From: Lolium rigidum
Lineage: Eukaryota > Streptophyta > Magnoliopsida > Poales > Poaceae
Direction of reading: 5' to 3'
Assembly (NCBI RefSeq): GCF_022539505.1
Contig: NC_061514.1
Span: 42,458,869-42,522,868 of the forward strand
DNA length: 64,000 nt
In this document: in pieces, positions 54,335 to 63,765 of the stretch
How positions within the stretch are numbered: the first letter of the stretch is position 1
How the letters are laid out: each line of letters starts with the position of its first letter
The notes under the pieces: model-generated
The model's input: only the letters and a program-made list of their open reading frames with translations
What the model was told of the DNA's origin: nothing
The model's database searches: none
Translations under genes and position numbers: made by a program

Positions 54335-54351
54335 CCCCGGCAACGGCGCCA
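54335..54351 (-). other. G2 primer-binding site
   Basis: The minus strand reads TGGCGCCGTTGCCGGGG, 11 bp inside the 5' LTR border, identical to the first N1 site. It is the sequence commonly described as complementary to tRNA-Asp in plant Gypsy elements. Confidence 0.8.
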
Positions 54352-54362
54352 GAAAATAGTCT

Positions 54363-55876
54363 TGATGACCCACAAGTATAGGGGGTGTATCGTAGTATCT
54401 TCGATAAGTAAGAATGTCGATCCCAACGAGGAGCAGAAGGTGTTGACAACAATTTCGATGAAGGATTCACTGTAAATGCTCACAAACAAGTATTCAAGGG
54501 GTTTTGATGTAATAGATGAATAAAGTACGAGTAAGTAAAATGCGAGAGAAATAATTGCAGCGAGTGGCCCAATCCTTTTTAGCACAAAGGACAAGCCGGT
54601 TTGTTTACTTATAATGACCAAACGTTCTTGAGGACACACGGGGATTTTAGTCTAGTGCTTTCGCTTCATGTGGCTAAATAATCTTCATTGTTTTGATAAG
54701 TGTTGTGTGGGTGAACCTATGCTAATGCACCGCCCTTCCTAGGACTAATACATACTTGTGATTATACCCCTTGCAAGCATCCGCAACTACAAGAAAGTAA
54801 TTAAGATAAATCTAACCACAGACCTTAAACTGCGAGATCCTGCGATCCCTCTTGCATCGATATACTAACGGGGGCTCAGGTTTCGTCACTCCGGCAACCC
54901 CGCAATTAGCAACCGAATACAAGATGCACTCCCCTAGGCCCATAAATGGTGAAGTATCATGTAGTCGACGTTCACACGACACCACTAGAAGAATGACACC
55001 ACAACTTAAATATCATAACATTGAATATTACTCAACCATAGTTCACTACTAACATTTAGACTTCACCCATGTCCTCAAGAACTAAACGAACTACTCACGA
55101 GACATCATATGAAATACAATCAGAGGTGATATGATGATGAATAACAATCTGAACATAAACCTTGGCTCAATGGTTTCACTCAATAGCATCACTAACAAGT
55201 AGAGATTAACACCGGGAGAGTTTCCCCTATCAAACAATCAAGATCCAACCCAAATTGTTACAGCGGTGACGAGGTGCAGCGGTGGTGATGGCGTGTAGAC
55301 GGTGGAGATGATGATGATGATGATGGAGATGATGTCCAACTCGATGACGATGGCGATGGCGTCGATTTCCCCCTCTGGGAGGGAATTTCCCCGGTGGATT
55401 CCTGCCCGCCGGAGAGCTCTTTTCTCTCTGGTGTTCTCTGCCCCGCAGAGGCGGCTGTAACTCTCCGTGAGGTACCCCCTGTGGCTTAGGTTTTCGGGAC
55501 GAAGGAGTACGCGAAGAAAAGGAGGCGAAAGGGGCTGTGGGGCCCCCAGACGACAGGGTGGCGCGGCCAGGCCATGGGCCGCGCCGCCCTATGGTCTGGG
55601 CCCACCTTGGGTCCCCTCTTCTCCCCCTTCTGGCTCCCTCCGTCATCTGGAAAAATAGGAATTTACGTGTAATTTCCTTCCACAGTTGATCTTCCAAAAT
55701 ATTGCGTTCTGACGGTGCTTTTTCCAGCAGAATCCTGGCTCCGGTGCTTGATCCCCTAACAATGATGAAACATGCAAAATAGATGAAATAACATAAGTAT
55801 TGTGTCCCAATATGAAATATATCAATGAATAACAGCAAATTATGATACAAAATAGTGATGCAAATTGGACGTATCA
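54363..55876 (-). repeat. G2 5' LTR
   Basis: 1514 bp, ends as in the 3' LTR at 38901-40413. Followed by GCGAT, the target duplication inside the G3 LTR. Differences from the other copy are few (for example GGGGGTGTATCG against GGGGATGTATCG). Confidence 0.9.
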
Positions 55877-56579
55877 GCGATGCGCCTGGTTTGTGTTTGT
55901 TGTGAACGTGATTGTCCTCCTTTTCTGATAACCCTAGATACATATTTATAGTCCAAGGGACTTTCTAATTAGGGCGTGCACCTAACCGTGCACGAGATAA
56001 ACTCTATCTTTTAATCTAAACTACCATACGATCTACTATATTTACAGATACACGGGCAATTTAGCCCAAACTCCTCGCGCAATGCCGCTTCAAAGATGAT
56101 CCACACGTGTATCTTTTAAGCCCATCTTCACTTACGGCCCATCTCCTGATTTGGCCAAAATCTGGTGATAACACATGCCCCCTGGTTTTGGTAATGATAA
56201 TTTCAAAACCACTCTGTTTTTCCTTCGAGGGGTCATGTCGTGGCAGAGCAGAACCGTCACATTATTCTTCGGGAATCACCAATTTGACCAAACGTCAACA
56301 CGAGTTAAGATGCAAACAGCCGACGACACACCTCGGCTTTTACCACAAAGTACTTGCCGATTGTCAACTGCGAGTCAACGTGTGAAGAGCCGATGGTAAA
56401 ACGTCGGCCCTTATCACAGAACGCGAACGAGGCCGACCCAGCCGCCTGTTTCAAACGGTAACTTGCGCCCTCGTCTACAATAGCAAACTCAGATCCCCAA
56501 ATCTCCGCTCGCACAGATCCAACCTCCAGCCACGCAACTCTCAGATCCCAATCACACAGACTCCTCCGCGACGACTCCA

Positions 56580-59500
56580 ATGGCGAAATCATTCAACACC
56601 AACACTAAGGTCTCGGGATTGAAGGTAATCCCCCATCGTTCCTCTCCATCCGAGTAAATTGCTGGAATTATCAACAAAACACCTGAATTAATGTCTCATT
56701 ATGCCATTAATTCTTTAGGTATCAGATATCCTGCTGCCGCATCCTTCCCTTCCGAATTCTCTTTGCCTCGGTCCCCGTTCCACCGAGAGACCTGCCCATC
56801 TGATTTCGTGCGAGGCCAATAGGATCCCCTTTGTAAACCAGGACTTGGATCTTTCCACCTGGGCCGACTGCTTACGAGCCTGGCCTAATCCTCCTGAGGA
56901 TTGGGTTTCATGGTATAACAGGATGGCCAAGACCCACCAATCTACCTGGGAAACTTCGGGAATAGCCGATGCTTTAGCCTTATCACTGTCTCCACTGGAG
57001 AAACATGAGAACCTCTTGAAAACCATCGGCTACTTCTGGTCTGATGCTTTGAACTGTTTCATGTTCGGCCACGGTCCCATGACCCCAACCCTACTGGACG
57101 TGGTCATGATCACTGGTCTAGATATCGCATCCCCAAGCCCTTCTGCTTTCAGGCTGCCCAAGGTCCCTTTCCAGCTTTCCTCCAAAAAGGAATGCACAAA
57201 CTGGGGTGCTTATCTCCGACGCTACATGAAAACTAAAGGCCCTGTAACGGAGAAAGAACACACGGCCTTCTTAAACTTCTGGTTGGAGCACTTCATATTT
57301 TGTGGCCCTTCCCTTGCTCCCACCAAAAATTACCTTTCTTTAGCCTATGAACTTGCCAAAGGCACCAAGCTTGGTATTGGCAAACTGTTCCTTGGAGAGG
57401 TCTACAGATACCTCCAACTGATGTCTGTCAAACTGTTTTCTCAAAAGACAGTCAAAACAGGAGGCCCTTGGTGGTTCATTCAGCTATGGGCCCAACTATA
57501 CTTCCAGCACCACATCCCAAACTTCCCTCGCCTGGCGACTTGTACCTTTCCAGATGCCACTGGGAAGCAAATCCGATGTACTAGCTACGGCCAAGCTCTA
57601 TACAGTCTCCCAGGTAGTAAGCTGATCCCCCAAGAAGCCTCAAAGTGGCTTCGTGTCTTCTTCCAAGGCCTGGACAACCCCCTCTTCTTTCCTTACACGG
57701 AGTCTGAACACTTCGAGAACCCAGTCCTCTTCAGGTTAGATAGCTTTGCCGATGACACCAGCACCCGGCAATTATTCTCTATCATGATTCGTCCCTGCTT
57801 TCTTCCGGTAGGTATGAGTAACTCCAACAGGATCATCAAACCTGGCTATGAGTCCTATCAGCCGGTCATAGCAGCTCGGCAATTTGGTCTTGGGCAGGTG
57901 TCCCCCCACTTCTTCCTCCACTTCCTAACAGAAAGTAGGGCTGACTTGCCAGATGTCCTCACTGGCCAGAGGTGTTACTCTTTCTTTGATGCCCTGGTCG
58001 TTCCCATTCCTCAAAACCTCTCTTTCACCTCATCAACGGATGACTTCGATGTCTGGTGGGGAATGTGGAAGACTCATGTCTTCCGAAGAGCTCTAGGTCC
58101 ATTGCTAAAGCAGCTTGATGCCGAATACAACATCCCTGCAGAACAGGTACCACCACTCATAATTTTGTCTTGAAGTGGCCTATCATGATTCTTCTTTTAC
58201 AACCCTGTTCTGTTTTCTTATAGCAACAAGACGGTCCAGAGCCTGTCAATGATGACGGCTCCTCTCTCACACTCCACCCACCACTCCAGTGGTCCTCTTC
58301 TGCAAAAATTCACCATCTTTGAAGAAGGTCGTGATGCAGAGCCAGCCGATTTCACCCAAATCGGCTTCCCAAAGCGGAGTGCCAGCTGCCCCCCGAGCCT
58401 CAGCGAGGACAGCCATGAGGAAAGTAGCTGCTAGGAAGACCTTGAGGCGCCACACCTCCTCTCCAGCTCAACAAATTCCGCACGTAAGCTTATCCGCTCC
58501 CTGGCTGGTTTCATGCGCTCATCTAGGCTTTTGTAATGGCTTCATATTCCTTTTTCAGACCTCTACTGAAGAAATCTCCAGCGAGGATACTCAGTCCGGT
58601 CGAGAGGAATCAAGCTCAGGCACCTCCGGGAAGGACACCGCACCAAGCGAATCAGACTTACCACCGTCGTCTTCCAAGAAAAGGTCAGCCTCCCAGGTTA
58701 CCCCAGCAGCGGGACAAGGTGGCCGTCGCATAAAGAGTCGATGTATGAAGAGAGCTCGCAAGGCGCCACAGACCTCTTCATCAGACCAGGATCCTTCGAA
58801 CGTAATTGTTCTCTTTATTCCTTTTGATTTTTATCCTGCGCTGACCCATCATTATTCTTATCGGCTGATTGTTCCCCTTTTCAGACCGATGACACCTCGA
58901 GTGGGGAAGTCAAACAAGTAATGATGCCATCCACCACCCTGGACCTGGCAGCTTCGACGGGAGTGGCTGACCAAGTGGCTAACCTGGCCACGCCTCCGGA
59001 AAAGCCGATTATCACAACATCGGCCGCTCCTCTTGTTTTGGGAGAGGTACACTCCACTCCCTTGGCTCTACCTTTTCCTGTGTTGTATACTCATACCGCT
59101 TTCATTCGTCTGTCAGGGATGCGATCTTTCAAGCTTGCTGACGTTCGATCCTGAATCCATCGAGCCAGCTACTTCCAAGGCAGGTGAAGAGCCAAGCCCT
59201 GGCACGGTCCATGGTCCGCTTCAGCGTCTCAAGACTTTGCTATCCTCCTCGATTGAGACCCTGGTTGAAAACCCCGAGGCAGTCACGGGCCTCCTTGTAG
59301 GAATTCAGTCCCATCTCCCAGTGACACTACAGGTGAAGCTCTGGCCAGCCGTGACCCTGTCGGCCTTCAGGTCAAGAGTGCAGTCGGCGCGTCAAAGAAT
59401 TACCCTTCGTCATGCCCAGCTCCCCACGAGAGCCGATATTGCAGAGAAGTGTCGACGGCTCAATGAGAAAAAGGCTGCTCTAGACGCCAAGACTGACACT

Positions 59501-59802
59501 TCTGCCCATAGCGCTGAACTCGAGACCCTGCGAAAGGAACTGGATAACCTTGAAGAGAGAGTTAGGATGACCAAGCAGCTTATCCAAGAGAAGGAAACCC
59601 TCATTGCCCACTCTCGAGAGGAAGCACAAGGCCTCACAGCCGATCTGAAGACTGATCTAGCTGAAATTCGTGCCACTGAGCGATCAGGCTGGTGACAGGC
59701 AAAGACGAGGACGACGAGGCTGAGATTGCCGAAGTGGATCGTATCCGTGCTGACGTCCTTCACGCTCTCGACGAATTTCTTCAGAAGAACCCCTCTGTGT
59801 AG
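56580..59802 (+). pseudogene. G3 antisense ORF with plant mobile domain and C-terminal coiled coil
   Basis: Exon 1 56580-56624 (MAKSFNTNTKVSGLK), donor GTAATC; exon 2 56719-58146 with acceptor TTTAG. Exon 2 holds a plant mobile domain: WETSGIADALALSLSPLEKHENLL, TIGYFWSDALNCFMFGHGPMTPTLLDVVMITGLDI, LARFWLEHF-like NFWLEHFIFCG, ending AEYNIPAEQ. Ser/Pro/Lys-rich exons follow (58220-58920), then a coiled coil (about 59160-59690: RLNEKKAALDAKTD, LEERVRMTKQLIQEKETL) and a tail FLQKNPSV with stop at 59800-59802. Small frame breaks occur after 58240 and near 59690. Plant mobile domains occur in transposons and in MAIL1/MAIN genes needed for silencing. The role of an antisense copy is unknown. Confidence 0.75.
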
Positions 59803-60713
59803 ACTAATTAATGTTGTACTGAACTTGTACCTTTGCTTGCAACAGTTCAACAGTTTGTACTTCTTGAGTCGATGTCCAAGCATCGGCTATGCTGAAATTT
59901 TTTTGTACTTTCGATTTTTTTAGCCGATCGATCTCATGAATCGGCTTCCCCTGGGTACATACTTTGTGGCCTTGTACCTTCTCTGTGTGTATGCCCCCCG
60001 AGCCGAATCCTTCAAGTGATTGAAGATATCGACTTTTCAGCCAATTCAAGCCTGTCTCACCACTCACCATGCGAAATAGCACATCAGTAAACACGGGTGG
60101 TGGGAATAAGTTTAGCCGATTGCTGGAATCGGCTTCCCTTGTAGTTGTCGATCTGACTATTTGCTGATAAATGTTGGCCATGGCTTATCCCCAGGACCAA
60201 TTTCGATCTCTTCTAGTCCATCAGCTGTTGTAGACCCCAGCTTCCCATCACCTGCTAAATCAATGATGAACACATGCAGAGGGTATGTTGAGACTATATG
60301 TGGCCGATTGCTAGAATCGGCCTCCTTTTCCATTGCAATGTGTAACGGGGTTTTGCAACTTCTTGGTTTTTTGTTACGACGACGTGGCATGCTTGAAGTG
60401 AGATCCTTGTTTCTTATTTTTTGGGGCCGATCACAGGGATCGGCCTCGCCACATTCGTCCATAGACTCGGATCTTGCTAGTCTGTGAGGCCAGTGGATAA
60501 GACTAGACTCACCCCATTTTTTGTAGCTTCGATGCGCTCACAGCCGTCCAGATTGATTCCAGAGAGCGGCTCTTGGTCATTTGCTTCCTAGATGTTCATG
60601 GCAGCCAAAGAGATATCAATAGAATCATCTGCATGAACAACCTACACTTCATCTCCATCCCATTGTATGATGCACTGATGCATTGTGGATGGAATGCAGC
60701 AGTTAGCATGGAT
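59803..60713. other. G3 region with repeated GCCGAT hairpins; pol missing
   Basis: Where RT and integrase would be expected there is only 0.9 kb. The minus strand shows short frames with a repeated peptide (GEADPCDRPQ, KEADSSNRPH, READSSNRLN) encoded by imperfect hairpins with arms GCCGAT and ATCGGC at 59922-59946, 60114-60134, 60302-60322 and 60425-60445. Other parts (LEGFGSGGIHTEKVQGHKVC) look like remnants of a longer ORF. No RT, RNase H or integrase motif is present. Confidence 0.65.
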
Positions 60714-62231
60714 TCAATCCCTTCCTAGCAGAACATCGTAAGTGCTCTTGCTGTCGACGATGAAGAAGGACGTAAGGATGGTCTTTCGGCCGACAGTTAA
60801 GTCCACGTTCAGAACACCCTTGGCTTCTGACGGTTGGCCGTTGAAATCGCTCAACGTGACGTTGGTCTTGATCAGATCTTCGTTGGAATGTCTCAAACGT
60901 CGTAACATGGAGTACGGCATTATGTTGACTGCTGCTCCCGTATCAACCAGCATCTTGCTGATAGGCTGCCCATTGATATAACCCTTCAGGTACAGGGCCT
61001 TCAGATGCCTATAGCTCCTTTCTCGTGACTTCTCAAAGATAACTGGCCGTGGACCGCAATCAAACTGTGCCACTGATGCTTCCTCCTCTCTTGGAGCACA
61101 AAACTCTGATGGGAGAACGAACACCATGTTTGTACCAGCCGATGTCCCTGCATCGGCTTGCGTCTGCTTGGGTCGCCACACTTTCTTTGGTGGGCGAGCT
61201 TTCGTCTCCAGTGTTTGCTGAATTTTCACGGCCAGATCGGGCCGTGCTTTCCTCAACGTGTACAGGTACTGCGCCTCGGCTTCTTCTAGGTTTCTTAGCC
61301 GTTGCACTCTACGCTTTTGGGAGTGGCTGAGCCCATCAGGACACCACCTTGGTCGGTGATATCTATCTTCTTCCTCTGACTCCTCGAAGTCTTCATCTTG
61401 GGATGACTCAGCTCGTTTGTTTTGAGATGGGAGAGGTCCTAGACGATCGAACACTGAAACTTCATTTGTTCCCTTCCTCTTCTGATTACATTCTGGGCAG
61501 TTCTCGATTGTAGGCAATCGGCTCATTCCTGAATCCCAGCAGTGTTTGAAGAAAGGACAATTCCAATGCCTGTCCATGTCCTCTTGCTCTCTTGACCTCC
61601 CTCTGGCGTGACGCTCATACCCTTCGTATCGACGGTATTTCCTGTTGTCTGCATCAGACCGACGATATCTATCATCATCTTCGTCGTAGCGTCGACGTCG
61701 GTCGTACTGCTGTTCATATTTGTTAAGGAGGTGCGCGGAAAGTGGTCGTTGATACCGCACGCTTATCACCTCTTTCTCAGTTAAATACCGTCTGTCATCA
61801 TGCTGGGGCCGGTCGCGTGGATCGGCCTCCTTCTTATCTTTGCCGCGAGAGCGACTGCTCTCCGGCTTATCCTCGCCATGGCGATCTGCAAACCCTGCCA
61901 TATTGATATCAAACGAGAAACCTGGCTCGCGTCTTATGGAATGGCTGAGATCCACCATGTTGACCTCTGGAAACGGCTGCGTATCAACTCTCATGGCAAA
62001 CTGACCAAAGAGTAATCGGCCTTGTTCTATCGCCATCTGAATCTGTCCGCGCAGGACTTTGCAGTCGTTGGTGGCATGGGTGAACGTGTGATGCCATTTG
62101 CAGTATGGCCTGCCGTTCACTTCTTGTGGCGTGGGGATTTTGTGGCCTTCGGGTAACTTCAGCTGTTTCTCCTTGAGTAGCAAATCAAAAATTTGCTCAG
62201 TTTTGCTCAAATCAAAGTCAAACCCCTTCAC
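60714..62231 (-). CDS. G3 gag C-terminal region and aspartic protease
   Basis: 505 codons. N-terminal KGFDFDLSKTEQIFDLLLKEKQLKLP is the gag-protease link; YCKWHHTFTHATNDC (residues about 42-56) is a Cys/His box; an Arg/Asp-rich region follows, then CPFFKHCWDSG with CPECNQ, a second Cys cluster. The protease active site is LVDTGAAVNIMPYSML (about residue 430), with TYDVLLGRD at the C-terminus as the flap-end motif. The frame ends there: no RT follows. It is open for its whole length but is out of frame with the gag N-terminal half. Confidence 0.8.
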   Translation of the reverse strand: MKGFDFDLSKTEQIFDLLLKEKQLKLPEGHKIPTPQEVNGRPYCKWHHTFTHATNDCKVLRGQIQMAIEQGRLLFGQFAMRVDTQPFPEVNMVDLSHSIRREPGFSFDINMAGFADRHGEDKPESSRSRGKDKKEADPRDRPQHDDRRYLTEKEVISVRYQRPLSAHLLNKYEQQYDRRRRYDEDDDRYRRSDADNRKYRRYEGYERHARGRSREQEDMDRHWNCPFFKHCWDSGMSRLPTIENCPECNQKRKGTNEVSVFDRLGPLPSQNKRAESSQDEDFEESEEEDRYHRPRWCPDGLSHSQKRRVQRLRNLEEAEAQYLYTLRKARPDLAVKIQQTLETKARPPKKVWRPKQTQADAGTSAGTNMVFVLPSEFCAPREEEASVAQFDCGPRPVIFEKSRERSYRHLKALYLKGYINGQPISKMLVDTGAAVNIMPYSMLRRLRHSNEDLIKTNVTLSDFNGQPSEAKGVLNVDLTVGRKTILTSFFIVDSKSTYDVLLGRD

Positions 62232-63696
62232 AGGCCCTGGCTACTTCACCCACTTGCAGGACACGGGTTTGGCCCCCCCGGGTCCACTCAGCTACAGCGA
62301 CCTCCTGATCTCCTGCAGGATCTTCATCTTCGTCCGTCTCGATCAGGGCGACGCGCTTGTACTTGTCCTGGTACAATTCTGGATGGCGCTGTTCATACGC
62401 TGTCAACTTCTGAACCATGTGCGCCAGAGAATTGTACTCTGCTTTGAAGGTCACATCCTTGAGCGGCGCTGACAGGCCTGCTATCGCCAGCTCGCATGCT
62501 TCCTTCTCAGATAGACGAACCGAATAACATCGGTTCCTGAGGGTTCTGAACCTCTGGATGTACTCAGGTACCGTCTCTCCTCGTCTCTGCCGAACCTGAG
62601 TCAGATCGGCAATGCCAGCTTCAGTAGCTTCTGTATGGTATTGCTCGTGGAATTGCTCCTCCAACTGCTTCCACGTCCGAACCGAGTCTGGTAGCAACGA
62701 GGTGTACCACCCAAAGGCCGGACCCGTGAGAGATTGTGAGAAGAACCTCACACGCAGCTCGTCTGAAGCTGAGACCATGCCCAACTGTGCCAAGTATCGG
62801 CTCACGTGCTCGATTGAGCTGGTTCCTTCTGATCCACTAAATTTTGTGAAGTCAGGGAGCCGATACTTAGGTGGCAGCAGGATCAGGTCGTAGTCGTTGG
62901 GATACGGCTTGGAATAGCCGATCATTCTCTTCTTCGGCAGGATGTCGAACAGGTCTCTCATGATTGCGGTGATCTCATCCACCGTAGGGGCTGCAGGAGT
63001 TGAGTGTGCATGACTTGTACTAGTGGCGTACTTGGTTAGCCACGCCTGTTTCTCAGCATCTGCTCCAGAACTGCTCCCTGCTCCGCCAACTACTCCTGTT
63101 CCAGTGATCCCTCCTACCGTGGCAGTCCTTCCTGCTGTGACTTGGGTCATCCAATCGTTGCAGTCCGGCACGTAAGTGCACACATATCCATGTGGAATCT
63201 CCTTGGGCGGCTCGTACAGGAATTGGTAATCGCCCGGATCACCTCCAACCTTGTAGACAACGTACGCCGGTGAACCTTGTTGCCGTGGAGCTGCCGACGT
63301 GAATGGCAGTGGCGGCCTGGTATAGAGTGGTATCTCTCCTTGATGAGTTCCTAGAGCAGGTCCTGACGGAGAGTACTTGTGCTTCATGACTTCTTGCACC
63401 ACATTGAGCGCGACACGCTTTAGAGTGTTCACCAAGCTCTCAGAATGCCGATGAAGAGAGTGAGCAACGGCATAGTCGACTTCCTGTCGCAGGGCTCTGG
63501 TACGTTCGTCCGAAGGGAGAGATATATCTAGTCCATCTAGCGCGCCTCCGGGTTGGAACCCTTTGAACTTGATCCCGTGCGAACGGGTTTTCTCAAAAGC
63601 GCCGATGAGATCGGCTTCCACGATGGCCTTGAGATCATCGTATTTCTTCTTATGCTTAGGAGGCAGGTCTTCGTACTTGACCGGTTCTCCCGCCAT
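62218..63696 (-). CDS. G3 gag, N-terminal part
   Basis: Open from 63783, but the likely start is the ATG at 63696 (MAGEPVKYEDLPPKHKKKYDD), because the first 29 codons lie over the LTR edge and primer site. It contains an N-terminal helical domain, a Pro/Gly-rich middle, and the gag core LPDFTKFSGSEGTSSIEHVSRYLAQL, FFSQSLTGPAFGWYTSLLP and VPEYIQRFRTLRNRCYSVRLSEKEA. Near 62275 a G run on the minus strand shifts the frame, and the true continuation (CKWVK, stop, PGPVKGFDFDLS) leads into the next ORF. So gag is intact to its core domain but fused wrongly at the end. Confidence 0.8.
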   Translation of the reverse strand: MAGEPVKYEDLPPKHKKKYDDLKAIVEADLIGAFEKTRSHGIKFKGFQPGGALDGLDISLPSDERTRALRQEVDYAVAHSLHRHSESLVNTLKRVALNVVQEVMKHKYSPSGPALGTHQGEIPLYTRPPLPFTSAAPRQQGSPAYVVYKVGGDPGDYQFLYEPPKEIPHGYVCTYVPDCNDWMTQVTAGRTATVGGITGTGVVGGAGSSSGADAEKQAWLTKYATSTSHAHSTPAAPTVDEITAIMRDLFDILPKKRMIGYSKPYPNDYDLILLPPKYRLPDFTKFSGSEGTSSIEHVSRYLAQLGMVSASDELRVRFFSQSLTGPAFGWYTSLLPDSVRTWKQLEEQFHEQYHTEATEAGIADLTQVRQRRGETVPEYIQRFRTLRNRCYSVRLSEKEACELAIAGLSAPLKDVTFKAEYNSLAHMVQKLTAYEQRHPELYQDKYKRVALIETDEDEDPAGDQEVAVAEWTRGGQTRVLQVGEVARACEGV

Positions 63697-63742
63697 CTCA
63701 GAGGTGGATGTCGACGTGGTTGCTGCAGAAGATTGTCCCGAT

Positions 63743-63760
63743 GTCCCACCGGGCGTGCCA
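63743..63760 (-). other. G3 primer-binding site
   Basis: The minus strand reads TGGCACGCCCGGTGGGAC five bases inside the 5' LTR border. It differs from the sites of G1 and G2, so the three Gypsy elements use three different primer sequences or only two if G1 is a variant. The tRNA was not identified. Confidence 0.6.
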
Positions 63761-63765
63761 GAATG

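Larger units (their letters stand above)
38901..55876 (-). mobile_element. Gypsy LTR retrotransposon G2 (tRNA-Asp-type primer site)
   Basis: 17.0 kb with LTRs 38901-40413 and 54363-55876 and target duplication GCGAT (38896-38900 and 55877-55881). Sense strand minus: primer site, gag, protease, RT, RNase H and integrase from 54246 down to 49526, then a small ORF and a long 3' region to 40414. The LTR start TGATACGTCC and the TGGCGCCGTTGCCGGGG site are typical of abundant Triticeae Gypsy families (Sabrina/WHAM kind; exact family not decided). Without the nested element N1 (6.5 kb) it is about 10.5 kb. LTRs are nearly identical, but the coding part has many frameshifts and stops. Confidence 0.9.
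38021..56173 (-). repeat. G3 3' LTR, interrupted by G2
   Basis: The LTR proper is 38021-38900 plus 55882-56173, about 1.17 kb once G2 and one copy of GCGAT are removed. Plus-strand ends are TGTTGCCTGCC and GGTGATAACA. Its first 235 bp match 63766-64000 almost exactly. The inner neighbour CATGCCCCCTGG is, in reverse, a G-rich polypurine-like tract next to the 3' LTR. Confidence 0.8.
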
